Assembly: GCF_013328345.1 (NCBI RefSeq)
Contig: NZ_JABULX010000007.1
Span: forward strand, 62,001-126,000
DNA from: Marinifaba aquimaris
GTDB lineage: Bacteria; Pseudomonadota; Gammaproteobacteria; Enterobacterales; Alteromonadaceae
DNA: 64,000 nt
Direction: 5' to 3'
Part shown: piece after piece, positions 9,186 through 19,436 of the stretch
Numbering within the stretch: the first letter of the stretch is position 1
Layout of the letters: every line of letters begins with the position of its first letter
Program-made: the position numbers and the translations under genes
The notes under the pieces: model-generated
The model's input: only the letters and a program-made list of their open reading frames with translations
The model's database searches: none
Told to the model about the DNA's origin: nothing

Positions 9186-9782
9186 ATGACTAAACTAATT
9201 ATTGGCTTAACCGGTGGAATTGGCTCTGGTAAAAGTGCGGCTTGTCAGCTATTTGAAGAATCTGGCATCGATATTGTCGATGCAGATCTAATCGCAAGAG
9301 AAGTCGTTGCTAAAGGTCAGCCAGCACTTGAGGAAATTAGTACTTATTTTGGCTCTCATGTTCTTCAAGACGATTGCGAGCTAAATCGAGCCGTACTAAG
9401 AAAAATTGTATTCTCTACTCCAAATGCAAAAGCTTGGCTCGATAATTTACTTCACCCAATTATTCGAGAACAAATGATTGTTCAAGCTCAAAGCGCTCAT
9501 TCAGCTTATGTTATTTTGGCCATCCCACTTTTAGTAGAAAATAACTTATCTGATCTCGTCGATCGTATTCTAGTCATTGACTGCCCAGAAAGCTTGCAGA
9601 TTGAGCGAGCTAGCAAACGCGATAAAAACTCAACTGACTTAATAAAAAGTATAATAAAGACCCAAGCAACAAGAGAACAAAGAAAAGCAGTAGCTGATGA
9701 TATTGTTGATAACAGTCGCGATCTTGCCTATTTATCCCAACAAATTGACAGTTTTCATCGCAAATATCTAAGTTTAATCTAA
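9186..9782 (+). CDS. coaE: Dephospho-CoA kinase
   Basis: 198 aa P-loop kinase for the last step of coenzyme A synthesis (3'-phosphorylation of dephospho-CoA). Walker A GLTGGIGSGKS is at residues 7-17, followed by the conserved DADLIAREV, an HPIIRE motif and the LLVENNL CoA-domain signature. The pilD-coaE-zapD-yacG order is common in gammaproteobacteria. It starts 8 bases after pilD, so translation is probably coupled to the pilus operon. Confidence 0.95.
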   Translation: MTKLIIGLTGGIGSGKSAACQLFEESGIDIVDADLIAREVVAKGQPALEEISTYFGSHVLQDDCELNRAVLRKIVFSTPNAKAWLDNLLHPIIREQMIVQAQSAHSAYVILAIPLLVENNLSDLVDRILVIDCPESLQIERASKRDKNSTDLIKSIIKTQATREQRKAVADDIVDNSRDLAYLSQQIDSFHRKYLSLI

Positions 9783-9846
9783 ACTAGTTGTTAACCTTAA
9801 TAAAACTAAGTGTTATTGTAGGCGATTAAGTAGAAAAATAAGAATC

Positions 9847-10599
9847 ATGACCATGGCTTGTGTTGAATACGAATTCCCACTAAATGAGAAAATACGTACT
9901 TATCTCAGAATTGAGTATTTGATCAACCGTATGAAGTCATTGTCTACTGACCTATCAGCTGAATCTATGATAGGTTTTTTCGAAGCCTTATTTGCAATAG
10001 CCGAAGTTACAGAACGCGGTGATTTAAAAGGTGACCTGCTCAAAGATCTAGAAAAACACGAAAAAAACCTAGTAGCATGGTCACAACACCCCAATATTGA
10101 CGATTCTGCACTCGGCGATGTGCTACAAACAGTAATGCGCACTACCAATGCTTTACAAAAGTCAGGCCGACTCGGTCAGGAAATCAAAGAAGATAAATTT
10201 CTTTCCTCTATCAAGCAAAGATTTAATATTCCCGGTGGTACTTGCTGCTTTGATCTACCACACCTACATTTCTGGCTGCATCAAGACGAGGCTTGTAAAC
10301 GTCAAGATATCAATAACTGGCTCGGATATGTCGAAATACTGGACAACGTAGTTAGCTTAGATCTTAAGTTTGTTCGAGACCGTGGCGAAAGTGCTCACGT
10401 AACTGCGAATAACGGTTTTTATCAAGACGCGACCGAAAATACTGAACTATTGTTAATTTCAGTGCCTGCTGAATCTCAAACCTACCCAACCGTGAGTGGC
10501 AACAAACACAGGTTCTCTATTCGCTTTATGGAGCTTTGTAACGAGCAAGGCAAGGCTGCCTCAGAAACAGATATTTCTTTCAAACTCACTTGCTGTTAA
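9847..10599 (+). CDS. zapD: Cell division protein ZapD
   Basis: 250 aa, matching ZapD (DUF1342) in length and N-terminus ([18 protein letters not shown]). ZapD binds the C-terminal tail of FtsZ and cross-links protofilaments at the Z ring. Conserved blocks include LDVLQ-like helices and [14 protein letters not shown] near residue 131-144. Located between coaE and yacG as in E. coli and Pseudomonas. The ATG at 9847 is used; a second in-frame ATG two codons later (9853) is equally possible. Confidence 0.93.
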   Translation: MTMACVEYEFPLNEKIRTYLRIEYLINRMKSLSTDLSAESMIGFFEALFAIAEVTERGDLKGDLLKDLEKHEKNLVAWSQHPNIDDSALGDVLQTVMRTTNALQKSGRLGQEIKEDKFLSSIKQRFNIPGGTCCFDLPHLHFWLHQDEACKRQDINNWLGYVEILDNVVSLDLKFVRDRGESAHVTANNGFYQDATENTELLLISVPAESQTYPTVSGNKHRFSIRFMELCNEQGKAASETDISFKLTCC

Positions 10600-10609
10600 T
10601 TTTTACCCT

Positions 10610-10840
10610 ATGAACGTAAATTGTCCTACCTGTAAAAAAGAAGTTGTTTGGTCAACAGACAATGAATTCCGTCCTTTTTGCTCTAAACGTTGTAAGTTAA
10701 TTGATTTAGGCGAATGGGCTAGTGAATCTAATGTAATAAAAGGCGAAAATCTTAAGCCTAATCTGACAGGTCATATCGATGAGTTCGATATTGAAGAGAT
10801 GTTAGGTGAGCAATTAAACGAGCAATTTTTTAAAGAGTAA
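10610..10840 (+). CDS. yacG: DNA gyrase inhibitor / zinc-binding protein YacG
   Basis: 76 aa. Starting at ATG 10610 gives [12 protein letters not shown], with four zinc-ligand Cys in CPTC and CSKRC separated by about 19 residues, then IDLGEWASE, a signature of the family. E. coli YacG binds GyrB and inhibits DNA gyrase. The open frame reaches back into zapD (10496), but the zinc finger always starts within a few residues of the N-terminus. It starts 10 bases after the zapD stop. The C-terminal half is acidic. Confidence 0.92.
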   Translation: MNVNCPTCKKEVVWSTDNEFRPFCSKRCKLIDLGEWASESNVIKGENLKPNLTGHIDEFDIEEMLGEQLNEQFFKE

Positions 10841-10856
10841 GCCTGAGTGTTCAGGC
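10841..10856. terminator. Short hairpin between convergent yacG and mutT
   Basis: Stem GCCTGA/TCAGGC with loop GTGT, abutting the yacG stop and 10 bases from the mutT stop. There is no real U tract on either side, so it is only a weak candidate terminator for the convergent pair. Confidence 0.35.
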
Positions 10857-10866
10857 ACCCTATCAT

Positions 10867-11259
10867 TTAAAGCTGCTCAATAGCTTGTAAAATAACTTTA
10901 TTCGCTTCTGGAAATTGATAGTTGTGAAGCTCTGCTATTTTAACCCACTCAACTTTCTGACCTTCTAACCCTTTTGCATCACCACTAAAATCGTAGCTAA
11001 CTAAAGTTTCTAATTTTACTGCTTTATCACCGTAATCGTGCTCAACGGTGATCAAAGATTGAGCTGTATTGATCCCAATATTAACTTCTTCAAGAAACTC
11101 TCTCTGCAGAGCCTGAAGACAGCTTTCACCTTCCTCTACTTTACCGCCAGGAAATTCCCATAAACCGCCCTGGTGCTGCTCTTGATGCCTTTTTGCTAAC
11201 AAAACCCTTTGATCTTGGTCAATAACAACACCAACGGCAACATGTACTTGCTTTTTCAT
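10867..11259 (-). CDS. mutT: 8-oxo-dGTP diphosphatase MutT
   Basis: 130 aa Nudix hydrolase that removes 8-oxo-dGTP from the nucleotide pool and prevents A:T to C:G transversions. The Nudix box is intact near residues 38-60: GGKVEEGE, then REFLEEVNI in the GX5EX7REUXEE pattern. The N-terminus VHVAVGVVIDQDQRVLLAKR and a WEFPGGK lead-in are typical of MutT. Follows secA on the same strand after a terminator-like hairpin, the same order as in E. coli (secA-mutT). Confidence 0.93.
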   Translation of the reverse strand: MKKQVHVAVGVVIDQDQRVLLAKRHQEQHQGGLWEFPGGKVEEGESCLQALQREFLEEVNIGINTAQSLITVEHDYGDKAVKLETLVSYDFSGDAKGLEGQKVEWVKIAELHNYQFPEANKVILQAIEQL

Positions 11260-11279
11260 TCAATAAATTCCACTTTAAT

Positions 11280-11314
11280 AAAAAACCCGAATAGCAATGC
11301 GCTATTCGGGTTTT
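11280..11314 (-). terminator. Terminator/attenuator between secA and mutT
   Basis: Fourteen-base stem (11282-11295 with 11301-11314), arms AAAACCCGAATAGC/GCTATTCGGGTTTT, five-base loop, and on the minus strand a U run at 11280-11285. It lies 26 bases after the secA stop and 20 bases before the mutT ATG, so mutT must be reached by read-through or by a promoter inside this short gap. Confidence 0.88.
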
Positions 11315-11340
11315 ATTTTTCTAGCTTGATACCCTTTAAA

Positions 11341-14046
11341 CTATGATAAACGGCCGTGACAAGCTTTGTATTTTTTACCAGAACCACAAGGACACGGATC
11401 ATTACGGCCCACTTTAGCATAAGAATCTCTTACAACAGGTGCTTGCTGCTTTTTCTGCTGTTCTGCTAATTGATTTTGCTGCTCGTGTTGCAGTTGTTGC
11501 TCTTTAGCTTGTTGAGCACGGCGTTGTTGCTCAATCGCCTCTGCGTCTTCATCACGTACTTTTACTCGACATAAGATACTGACAACATCTGTCTTCAATG
11601 CATCAAGCATTTGTGAGAACAACTCAAAAGATTCACGTTTGTATTCTTGCTTAGGGTTCTTCTGTGCATAACCACGTAAATGAATACCTTGACGTAAGTG
11701 ATCCATTGCCTGTAAATGCTCTTTCCAATGACCATCTAACGTTTGCAGCATGATACCTTTTTCAAAGTTGCGTAATACGTCTTCACCTACCTGCTGTTCT
11801 TTCTCGGCATAATCATCAATAAAGGCTTGTAAGATACGCTCACGTAAGTTTTCTTCATGTAACTTATCATCTTCGTCTAACCATTTTTGGATTGGTAAAT
11901 CCATCATGAACTCTGATTTTAATCGCTCTTCAAGACCCGCGACATCCCACAACTCTTCAACCGATTGAGGAGGAATAAACTGATCGACGGTATCCGATAC
12001 TACGTCCTGACGAATAACATCGATTGTTTCTTTAATATCGCCTTCATCAAGTAATTCATTACGTTGCTGATAAACAACTTTACGTTGATCATTTGCCACA
12101 TCATCATATTCAAGTAACTGCTTACGAATATCGAAGTTACGACCTTCAACTTTACGTTGGGCATTTTCAATAGCACGGTTAACCCATGGGTGCTCAATTG
12201 CTTCACCACGTTCCATACCTAACTTCTTCATTAAGTTAGATACTCGCTCTGAAGCGAAAATACGCATCAACGAATCTTCCATTGAAAGATAGAAACGAGA
12301 TGAACCTGCATCACCCTGACGACCTGCACGGCCACGTAATTGGTTATCGATACGACGAGATTCGTGACGTTCAGTACCAATAATATGCAAACCACCGGCA
12401 TCTAAAACGGCATCATGACGTTTTTTCCATTCAGTTTTTGCATGCTCTGTTTGTTGTTCAGTCGGCTTCTTAAGTTTAGCTAAATCAGCGTCTAAGCTAC
12501 CACCTAAAACAATATCCGTACCACGACCTGCCATGTTTGTCGCAATAGTTACAGCTCCAGGTAAACCAGCTTGGGCAACAATATCAGCTTCTTTTTCGTG
12601 GAATTTAGCGTTTAATACTTGGTGGTCAATTTTTGCTTTCTTCAAAGCAACTGATAAGCGCTCTGAGCTTTCAATTGAGATAGTACCAACTAGTACAGGA
12701 CGTTTATTAGTGACACAGTCTTTGATGTCTTCAATAATCGCTTCGTACTTTTCTTCTTCGGTTAAATAAACCAAATCAGCCATGTCGTTACGAACCATAG
12801 GCTTATTAGTTGGTACAACAACTGTTTCTAAACCGTAGATGTGATTAAATTCAAAGGCTTCTGTATCTGCGGTACCTGTCATACCAGCAAGTGTCTTGTA
12901 TAAACGGAAGTAATTCTGGAAAGTAATAGAAGCGAGAGTTTGATTTTCGTTTTGAATTTTCACACCTTCTTTTGCTTCAACAGCTTGGTGTAAACCCTCA
13001 GACCAACGGCGACCTTCCATTGTACGACCAGTATGCTCATCAACAATGACAATTTCTTGGTCTTTAACAATGTAATCTACGTCTTTTTCAAATAACTTAT
13101 GCGCACGAAGAGCAGCGTTCACATGATGGAATAATGCGATGTTACCCGCTGAGTATAGAGAATCATCTTGGTCGATGATACCGCGTTCTTTTAAGATTTC
13201 CTCGATGCGCTCTTGACCGCGTTCAGTTAAATGAACCTGCTTTGACTTTTCATCAAGTGAGTAATCACCTGTGCTTTCAACACCTTCTTCGTCTTCTTTC
13301 TCTTGCTCTTCAAGCAAAGGAACGATTTCATTAAGGCGCTTGTACATTTCAGAACTATCTTCAGCTGCACCAGAAATAATAAGCGGAGTACGTGCCTCAT
13401 CAATTAAAATTGAGTCAACTTCATCGACCACAGCAAAATCTAGGTTACCTTGCACGCGCTCTTCAGGACTAAACGCCATGTTGTCTCTAAGGTAATCGAA
13501 GCCGAATTCATTGTTTGTACCATAAGTAATATCTGCTTGGTATGCGGCTTTTTTCTCAGCGCCGTGCATACCAGGAATATTACAACCTACTGTCATTCCC
13601 AAGAACTCAAATAATGGACGAGCCCATTCACCATCACGTTTAGCAAGATAGTCATTCACTGTTACCACGTGAACAGAACCGGCCAAACCATGAAGGTATG
13701 AAGGTAACGTTGCCGTTAAGGTTTTACCTTCACCAGTACGCATTTCTGAGATTTTGCCTTGGTGTAAAATCATGCCACCAATAAGCTGTACATCAAAGTG
13801 GCGCATACCAAATACGCGCTTACTCGCTTCACGAACAGTGGCAAATGCTTCAGGAAGTAATTGGTCAAGCGTTTCGCCTTTTTCTAGGCGAGCTCTAAAC
13901 TCAGCGGTTTTTGCTTTCAATGCATCATCGTCTAAAGCTTCAAAGCTTGGCTCTAATTCATTGATTTGTTTAATTACTTTGTTGAATTTTTTTAAAATTC
14001 GGTCGTTTCTACTACCAAATATTTTGGTTAGAATTTTACTGATCAT
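11341..14046 (-). CDS. secA: Preprotein translocase ATPase SecA
   Basis: 901 aa from the ATG at 14046, exactly the E. coli length and N-terminal alignment ([16 protein letters not shown]). The frame can also open one codon earlier at a TTG. SecA drives precursors through SecYEG. Visible features: Walker A MRTGEGKT near residue 102, DEVD box near 209, the [24 protein letters not shown] motif VI region, and a C-terminal zinc SecB/lipid-binding tail with [15 protein letters not shown] Gln-rich linker (about 835-872) precedes that tail. AGGA nine bases before the ATG is the ribosome site. Confidence 0.97.
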   Translation of the reverse strand: MISKILTKIFGSRNDRILKKFNKVIKQINELEPSFEALDDDALKAKTAEFRARLEKGETLDQLLPEAFATVREASKRVFGMRHFDVQLIGGMILHQGKISEMRTGEGKTLTATLPSYLHGLAGSVHVVTVNDYLAKRDGEWARPLFEFLGMTVGCNIPGMHGAEKKAAYQADITYGTNNEFGFDYLRDNMAFSPEERVQGNLDFAVVDEVDSILIDEARTPLIISGAAEDSSEMYKRLNEIVPLLEEQEKEDEEGVESTGDYSLDEKSKQVHLTERGQERIEEILKERGIIDQDDSLYSAGNIALFHHVNAALRAHKLFEKDVDYIVKDQEIVIVDEHTGRTMEGRRWSEGLHQAVEAKEGVKIQNENQTLASITFQNYFRLYKTLAGMTGTADTEAFEFNHIYGLETVVVPTNKPMVRNDMADLVYLTEEEKYEAIIEDIKDCVTNKRPVLVGTISIESSERLSVALKKAKIDHQVLNAKFHEKEADIVAQAGLPGAVTIATNMAGRGTDIVLGGSLDADLAKLKKPTEQQTEHAKTEWKKRHDAVLDAGGLHIIGTERHESRRIDNQLRGRAGRQGDAGSSRFYLSMEDSLMRIFASERVSNLMKKLGMERGEAIEHPWVNRAIENAQRKVEGRNFDIRKQLLEYDDVANDQRKVVYQQRNELLDEGDIKETIDVIRQDVVSDTVDQFIPPQSVEELWDVAGLEERLKSEFMMDLPIQKWLDEDDKLHEENLRERILQAFIDDYAEKEQQVGEDVLRNFEKGIMLQTLDGHWKEHLQAMDHLRQGIHLRGYAQKNPKQEYKRESFELFSQMLDALKTDVVSILCRVKVRDEDAEAIEQQRRAQQAKEQQLQHEQQNQLAEQQKKQQAPVVRDSYAKVGRNDPCPCGSGKKYKACHGRLS

Positions 14047-14165
14047 CAATCTGTTTCCTGAAGCTTTGCTTGCCCATCGTGATTGTTAGCGGCAAGCGCC
14101 ATTTTGCTGATGGCTTCTAATTATTTGTTATCTGCGGTCAAATTAACTAAAAACAAGTTTGAACG

Positions 14166-15104
14166 CTACTTTTTTTGCTTACGGTAAACATATTTAAGTG
14201 GGTCGATTTGTTTACCATTTTTTAAAATCTCGTAATGAACATGTGGTCCAGTGGACCTACCTGTACTACCCATAACACCAATTTGTTGTCCTTTAGTGAC
14301 AACATCACCTAAAGATACAGTAATCGCCTTGTTGTGCCCGTAACGAGTTTTTAAGCCATCTCCATGGTCGATTTCAATTAAATTACCATAGCCATATCGC
14401 TCACCAACCCAGGTAATAATTCCTGCACCGGTAGCGACTACTTTGTTGCCTTCTTCCCCAGCAAAATCAATGCCTTTGTGCATGGCTGGTAAACCACTGA
14501 ATGGGTCTTTGCGCATCCCGTAATAGGAAGAAAGCCAACCGCTTGTGATAGGCCGGCCAGATATGTAGCTTTGAACATCAACATCGTGATTCATCATCAC
14601 TGACTCTAATAGCCCGAGCTGACGCTCTTGCTCTTCTAGTTCAGCTAACATCGAATCAATGTTGGTTAAAATGTGATGTTCCGTATTCTGCTCACCAAAA
14701 CTGGCTAAGCTTAATTCTGACGCAGGTCCACCCGTTGCAGGTAGTACTTCAAAGTTAAATTCATCACCTTCTAGGTTAGCTTTGGCCTGTAGGCCAGCTC
14801 CGAGTGCATTTATGCGCAGCATTTGCGACTGAAGTTCACCTAACTTGAGCTTTAATGCGCCCAGTTCTAGCTGAGTTTGCTCTCTGAGCTCTTCAACTTG
14901 CTGTTTTTGATCGGCTAGTAAATTTTGTGCTTTTTGTACTGGGGTCAAATTATCGGAAGCGGGAGAGGCAGTTAACCACGAGATGACAGATAGAGTTAAC
15001 AAGGCAAGACTAAACATTACAATAAGCAGCACAATCCAGTGTCGTTTGTCTAGACGCCACTCAAGCTCCACATCGTGCTTTTTGTAGTTAATTGATAATG
15101 CCAT
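14166..15104 (-). CDS. M23 family peptidoglycan endopeptidase
   Basis: 312 aa. One N-terminal transmembrane helix (about residues 24-46) anchors a periplasmic coiled coil (about 62-100) and a C-terminal LytM/M23 domain. The zinc site is complete: HKGIDFAG (His and Asp), the HGDGLKTRYGH strand and GPHVHYEI (HxH). Such proteins cut cross-links in peptidoglycan or activate amidases. A gene of this type sits upstream of secA in many gammaproteobacteria. With all ligands intact, a hydrolytic role is more likely than an EnvC/NlpD-like activator role. Named only at family level. Confidence 0.85.
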   Translation of the reverse strand: MALSINYKKHDVELEWRLDKRHWIVLLIVMFSLALLTLSVISWLTASPASDNLTPVQKAQNLLADQKQQVEELREQTQLELGALKLKLGELQSQMLRINALGAGLQAKANLEGDEFNFEVLPATGGPASELSLASFGEQNTEHHILTNIDSMLAELEEQERQLGLLESVMMNHDVDVQSYISGRPITSGWLSSYYGMRKDPFSGLPAMHKGIDFAGEEGNKVVATGAGIITWVGERYGYGNLIEIDHGDGLKTRYGHNKAITVSLGDVVTKGQQIGVMGSTGRSTGPHVHYEILKNGKQIDPLKYVYRKQKK

Positions 15105-15184
15105 TAGGTTATAATCTCTATATCCGCAGGGGGCCTATTGTATGACCACCGTTTTATTCCAAATAACTTTGTATAAGTATAGCT

Positions 15185-15658
15185 ATGAAAAAGAGGCCTA
15201 AATCGCTCCAGCAAGTTTTTGATCAATCAAAATTTGCCCAGCCAAAATATGACCAAAAGGCCGATTATAACAGCCAGTTACAACATGAGCTAGCGAATTA
15301 CCTACCGCCAGAATGGCAAGGACAAATTTTTGTCAAAAGTTATAGTGATGGTATTTTAGAGTTAGCTATTGCTAATGCCGCATTAAAAATGCGATTTAAT
15401 GCGTTTCGGCTCGATCTGCTCTCGCATCTACGTACCCAAATACCCGAGTTGATATCAATCAGAGACAAGGTTGATCCCAAAGCAGGAAGTCATCAACAAT
15501 CACCAAACCTCAACCAAGTTAAAATAGAACAATCGGTCAACGCTAGGCCATTATCAGAAAAATCCAAAAGCCTGATTAGTCAGAGTATGCAAACTATGCC
15601 AGATGAACTGCAACAAGCGCTGGCACGTCTAGTCAAGATAAGTAAGTCAGGTAAGTAG
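15185..15658 (+). CDS. dciA: DciA-like helicase loader (DUF721)
   Basis: 157 aa. The N-terminal half (about 20-95) has the DUF721 pattern: a basic start KKRPKSLQQVFDQ, then a compact alpha/beta region ending WQGQIFVKSYSDGILELAI, ALKMRFNAFRLDLLSHLR. DciA is the ancestral bacterial partner of the DnaB helicase, replaced by phage-type DnaC in E. coli. Its presence implies this lineage loads DnaB through DciA. It is divergent from the M23 gene and convergent with lpxC (8-base gap), the place DciA often occupies near lpxC and secA. The C-terminal tail is low-complexity, as usual. Confidence 0.8.
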   Translation: MKKRPKSLQQVFDQSKFAQPKYDQKADYNSQLQHELANYLPPEWQGQIFVKSYSDGILELAIANAALKMRFNAFRLDLLSHLRTQIPELISIRDKVDPKAGSHQQSPNLNQVKIEQSVNARPLSEKSKSLISQSMQTMPDELQQALARLVKISKSGK

Positions 15659-15666
15659 CCAAGGCA

Positions 15667-16575
15667 TTATGCATTGGCTGGAATGAAGTTGAGTGGAGCT
15701 TGATCTTTTTCATTAAAGTCAGCCCAAGACCAAGCATCTGTGTTTTCCATAATAGCTCGAAGTAGCATGTTATTGAGGGCATGGCCTGATTTATAAGAGC
15801 GCATCTCACCTAATAAAGCGTGGCCTGTCATATACATATCGCCAATAGCATCTAAAACCTTATGCATGACAAATTCGTCATCATACCTCAAGCCATTGGC
15901 GTTAAGCACTTGGTACTCATCAAGTACGACAGCATTGTCGAAACTACCACCCAAGGCCAGATTATTTGAGCGCAAGTACTCAAAGTCTTTCATAAAACCA
16001 AATGTGCGAGCTCGGCTTACTTCTCGGATAAAATTATCACTCGAAAACTCAAAATTAACGTGTTGCTTAGTAGCCGCAATAGCTGGGTGCAAAAAATCAA
16101 CACCAAAATCTAATTTAAAGCCTTGATAAGGTAAAATTTCAGCCCACTTATCACCGTCTTCAACTCGAATTGGTTTATCGATACGGATAAAGCGTTTAGC
16201 AACATTAAGTTCTTCTATCCCTGCTTCTTCAATTAAGAAAATAAAAGGGCTAGCACTACCATCAACAATTGGAACTTCATTGGCATCAAGTTCAACGATG
16301 AGGTTATCGATACCTAAACCAGCAAGCGCAGACATCAAATGTTCAACTGTAGAAACTGCCACACCATTTTCGTCTGTCATACAGGTACACATACGGGTAT
16401 CTGTAACGGCTTCTGGACTAACCTTTAGATCAACAACGGGATCACAATCTACGCGGCGAAAAATAATACCAGTATTAGCAGGAGCTGGACGTAAGGTCAT
16501 ATGAACCTTCTCACCTCTGTGCAACCCCACACCAGTATTTGATACGCTTTGTTTTAAAGTTCGTTGATAAATCAT
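15667..16575 (-). CDS. lpxC: UDP-3-O-acyl-N-acetylglucosamine deacetylase
   Basis: 302 aa, against 305 in E. coli. LpxC is the zinc-dependent committed step of lipid A synthesis. Zinc and catalytic motifs are present: TVEHLMSAL (His79 region), KVLDAIGD (His/Asp ligand region reads HKVLDAIGD) and [11 protein letters not shown] (general acid His). It is downstream of ftsZ as in E. coli. A TATAAT box lies 35-40 bases upstream, so it has its own promoter in addition to any read-through past the ftsZ terminator. Protein level is normally set by FtsH proteolysis acting on the C-terminus. Confidence 0.96.
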   Translation of the reverse strand: MIYQRTLKQSVSNTGVGLHRGEKVHMTLRPAPANTGIIFRRVDCDPVVDLKVSPEAVTDTRMCTCMTDENGVAVSTVEHLMSALAGLGIDNLIVELDANEVPIVDGSASPFIFLIEEAGIEELNVAKRFIRIDKPIRVEDGDKWAEILPYQGFKLDFGVDFLHPAIAATKQHVNFEFSSDNFIREVSRARTFGFMKDFEYLRSNNLALGGSFDNAVVLDEYQVLNANGLRYDDEFVMHKVLDAIGDMYMTGHALLGEMRSYKSGHALNNMLLRAIMENTDAWSWADFNEKDQAPLNFIPANA

Positions 16576-16609
16576 ATTTAGGCGTCGTTTTTCCTATATT
16601 CTTGTTTAA

Positions 16610-16615
16610 ATTATA
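16610..16615 (-). promoter_or_regulatory. Candidate -10 element of lpxC
   Basis: Perfect TATAAT on the minus strand in the context GGCTATAATTTAAAC, 35 bases before the lpxC ATG. No good -35 is found 16-18 bases upstream (CCGCCC), so strength is uncertain. Confidence 0.4.
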
Positions 16616-16817
16616 GCCACTCTTGACTAAAAGGGCGGCGATCCTAGCATATCCAAGCCATTTGTAACAAATCGGATTGTTTTTATTAGTTTTAGTTCAC
16701 TCTAAATCCATAAGTTTGTTATTTCTGTATCCTTTCGTATCTTCCCTGCATATATGTGCATTTGCACATTCCAATCCAAGTTCAAGTTTTAAACTTAAAT
16801 TTATTTCGCTCAACGCG

Positions 16818-16849
16818 AAAACCCGTTTGCGGTTTAAGCCGCAAACGGG
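16818..16849 (-). terminator. ftsZ terminator
   Basis: Eleven-base stem CCCGTTTGCGG/CCGCAAACGGG (16822-16832, 16839-16849) with a six-base loop, followed on the minus strand by TTTT. A second eight-base inverted repeat GGTGTAAC/GTTACACC (16859-16866, 16874-16881) and a small AGCTAG/CTAGC hairpin near 16900 lie between it and the ftsZ stop. The rest of the 356-base lpxC-ftsZ gap holds the lpxC promoter region and no gene. Confidence 0.75.
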
Positions 16850-16931
16850 ACAAAGCAGGGTGTAACCAATTCAGTTACACCGAGTGGAGAACTGCTTTAA
16901 CAGCTAGAAATCTAGCCAAATAATATGTTAT

Positions 16932-18107
16932 TTAGTCAGCTTGCTTTCTTAAGAAAGCTGGAACATCTAAGTAATCTAAGCTTTGTTGTTGTCCTGGCTG
17001 ACTTGCTGGTGCTGCGGCTGGAGCAGCTTGTGCAGGAGCAGCAACACGAGATTCGATATTCACTGCCGCAGAACCGACTTCAGTGGCTGTGAAACTTGTA
17101 GCAGCTACTGGCTCTGGACGAGCACTCGGGACTAAAGAGATATCAGCTTTTCTTTCACCAATACCGGTTGCAACAACCGTTACTCTTAGTTCGTCTGACA
17201 TATCTGGGTCAATAACAGCACCAACAACAACTGTCGCATTTTCAGAAGCAAATGCCTTAACTGCATTACCTACCGTTTCAAATTCATCGATACTCATATC
17301 CATGCCAGCAGTGATATTAACTAAAATACCGCGTGCACCTGATAAATCGATATCTTCTAAAAGTGGCGATGAAATAGCAGACTCAGCCGCTTCTTCAGCA
17401 CGGTCTTCACCAGAAGCAACACCTGTGCCCATCATAGCTGTGCCCATTTCAGACATCACTGTACGTACGTCTGCAAAGTCAACGTTGATCAAACCAGGGC
17501 GCGTAATTAATTCTGCAATACCTTGAACCGCACCTAAAAGCACATCATTCGCCGCTTTGAAAGCATCTAATAATGTTGTGCCTTTCCCTAAGACTTTTAA
17601 TAGCTTGTCGTTAGGAATAGTGATAAGTGAATCAACTGATTCAGCTAAGTGCTCAATACCTTGCTCAGCGTAGTTCATACGCTTCTTACCTTCAAAAGGG
17701 AAAGGCTTAGTTACAACGGCAACCGTTAAAATGCCTAGCTCTTTTGCAACACTGGCTACCACAGGCGCAGCACCAGTACCCGTACCACCGCCCATACCGG
17801 CAGCGATAAAGACCATATCAGCACCTTCAAGTGTTTCTTTGATCGCTTCGCGATCTTCTTCAGCACTCTTGCGACCAATCTCAGGGTTCGCACCAGCACC
17901 TAAACCTTTAGTAACTGTATGACCAAGTTGAATTGTTTGTTCAGCTGAAGAGTTACGCAATGCTTGTGCATCCGTATTCGCTGTAACAAATTCAACGCCT
18001 TCTATTGTGTGTTTTACCATGTGTTCGACAGCGTTACCGCCACCGCCACCAACACCTATGACCTTAATGACAGCTTCGTCATTATGCTCACTCATTAAAT
18101 CAAACAT
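16932..18107 (-). CDS. ftsZ: Cell division protein FtsZ
   Basis: 391 aa tubulin-like GTPase that forms the Z ring. The start is placed at ATG 18107, which has GGAG seven bases upstream; a GTG four codons earlier overlaps that ribosome site. Features: [16 protein letters not shown] at the N-terminus, tubulin signature [11 protein letters not shown] near residue 105, T7 loop [12 protein letters not shown] near 205, an Ala/Pro/Gln-rich linker (about 330-375), and the conserved C-terminal peptide [14 protein letters not shown] that binds FtsA, ZipA and ZapD. Last gene of the dcw cluster, with its own terminator. Confidence 0.97.
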   Translation of the reverse strand: MFDLMSEHNDEAVIKVIGVGGGGGNAVEHMVKHTIEGVEFVTANTDAQALRNSSAEQTIQLGHTVTKGLGAGANPEIGRKSAEEDREAIKETLEGADMVFIAAGMGGGTGTGAAPVVASVAKELGILTVAVVTKPFPFEGKKRMNYAEQGIEHLAESVDSLITIPNDKLLKVLGKGTTLLDAFKAANDVLLGAVQGIAELITRPGLINVDFADVRTVMSEMGTAMMGTGVASGEDRAEEAAESAISSPLLEDIDLSGARGILVNITAGMDMSIDEFETVGNAVKAFASENATVVVGAVIDPDMSDELRVTVVATGIGERKADISLVPSARPEPVAATSFTATEVGSAAVNIESRVAAPAQAAPAAAPASQPGQQQSLDYLDVPAFLRKQAD

Positions 18108-18185
18108 GTTTTTCTCCACTTACCTGTTTGTTACTTTAACATTAATCTTAAAACTAAGATTCATTTTTTTACTCAGTGCAAAGCA

Positions 18186-19418
18186 CTAAAATTCACCTTT
18201 AAACCAGCTAGTTAGGCGTTGCCACCAACCAGCACTCTCAGCGCTGGTTTCATTTGAAACGCCACTGGATAATTCAACTTTCCCGTATTGCAAAAGCCCG
18301 ACGGCTGTTGCATAAGCGGGGTCATCAACATATTCCGTTAAGCCTTTAATTTGTGCAGGGCTTCCTAAACGTACCGGCATTTGAAAAACATCTTCGGCAA
18401 ATTCAACCGCGCCTTCCATTTTGGCGGTACCACCTGTTAATACGACACCTGCAGCAATTTTATCTTCCAAGCCACTGCCGCGAATCTCTTCCATAACTAA
18501 TTCAAATAGCTCTTGGTATCTCGGCTCGACAACTTCCGCTAGCGTATGTCTAGACATAGAACGAGCAGGTCGACCACCAACACTTGGAACTTCAATACTG
18601 TCTTCTAAGCTCACTAAATTGCGCAACGCGCAGGCATATTGCACTTTTAATTCTTCAGCATGGCTAATCGGCGTACGGAAAATTTGAGCAATATCTTTGG
18701 TAACTTGGTTACCCGCAACGGCGATAACAGCGTTGTGACGAATCGCACCGTCAACGTAAATCACCACATCGATAGTGCCGGCGCCTATATCAACAACGGC
18801 TACACCAAGCTCTTTCTCATCTTCGGTTAATACTGCATCACTTGAAGCAATAGCCGAAAACACTAAGTCATCCACTTTGAGACCGCACTTTTCGGCGCAT
18901 TTGACAATGTTTTTTGACATATCATTAGCGCAAGTTACCAAGTGCACTTTCGATTCCAAGCGAACACCCGACATACCAATTGGGCTTTTAATACCCTCTT
19001 GGATATCAACACTATATTCTTGTGGTAATACGTGTAACACCCTGCGTTCAGCTGGCAGCGGAACCGATTTCGCAGTATGAATAACGTTATCTACATCCTC
19101 CTGCGTTACTTCATGTTCGCTAATAGGCACCATGCCATTTTCGTTTTGACATTGGATGTGGCGACCTGAAATACCAAGATAAACCGATGCAATTTGGCAA
19201 TCTGACATTAATTCGGCTTCTTCAACGGCGCGTTGAATAGATTGCATGACTAAATTGAGATCGTTCACGCCACCTTTATCCATGCCGCGAGAAGGATGAG
19301 AACCTACACCAACAATACTAATTGCACCATCAGGTAAAATTTCACCAACGATCGCAACAGTTTTTGCTGTTCCTATATCTAAGCCAACAATTAAATCTCT
19401 TTCCGTTGTTTTTGGCAT
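18186..19418 (-). CDS. ftsA: Cell division protein FtsA
   Basis: 410 aa actin-like ATPase that tethers FtsZ to the membrane. N-terminal phosphate-1 motif LIVGLDIGTAKTVAIVG, central VVDIGAGTIDVVIY phosphate-2 loop, adenosine motif VVLTGGTAKMEG. The C-terminus WWQRLTSWFKGEF is the amphipathic membrane-targeting helix. Follows ftsQ by 18 bases and precedes ftsZ by 78. Confidence 0.96.
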   Translation of the reverse strand: MPKTTERDLIVGLDIGTAKTVAIVGEILPDGAISIVGVGSHPSRGMDKGGVNDLNLVMQSIQRAVEEAELMSDCQIASVYLGISGRHIQCQNENGMVPISEHEVTQEDVDNVIHTAKSVPLPAERRVLHVLPQEYSVDIQEGIKSPIGMSGVRLESKVHLVTCANDMSKNIVKCAEKCGLKVDDLVFSAIASSDAVLTEDEKELGVAVVDIGAGTIDVVIYVDGAIRHNAVIAVAGNQVTKDIAQIFRTPISHAEELKVQYACALRNLVSLEDSIEVPSVGGRPARSMSRHTLAEVVEPRYQELFELVMEEIRGSGLEDKIAAGVVLTGGTAKMEGAVEFAEDVFQMPVRLGSPAQIKGLTEYVDDPAYATAVGLLQYGKVELSSGVSNETSAESAGWWQRLTSWFKGEF

Positions 19419-19436
19419 TATTTCACTCTATCTCAA

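Noticed and set aside
17083-17526. Long plus-strand open frame (147 codons) opposite ftsZ, and similar ones opposite ftsA, secA, ddl, murF and ftsI
   Set aside because: They are antisense shadows of strongly conserved genes, with no ribosome sites and no recognisable protein family.
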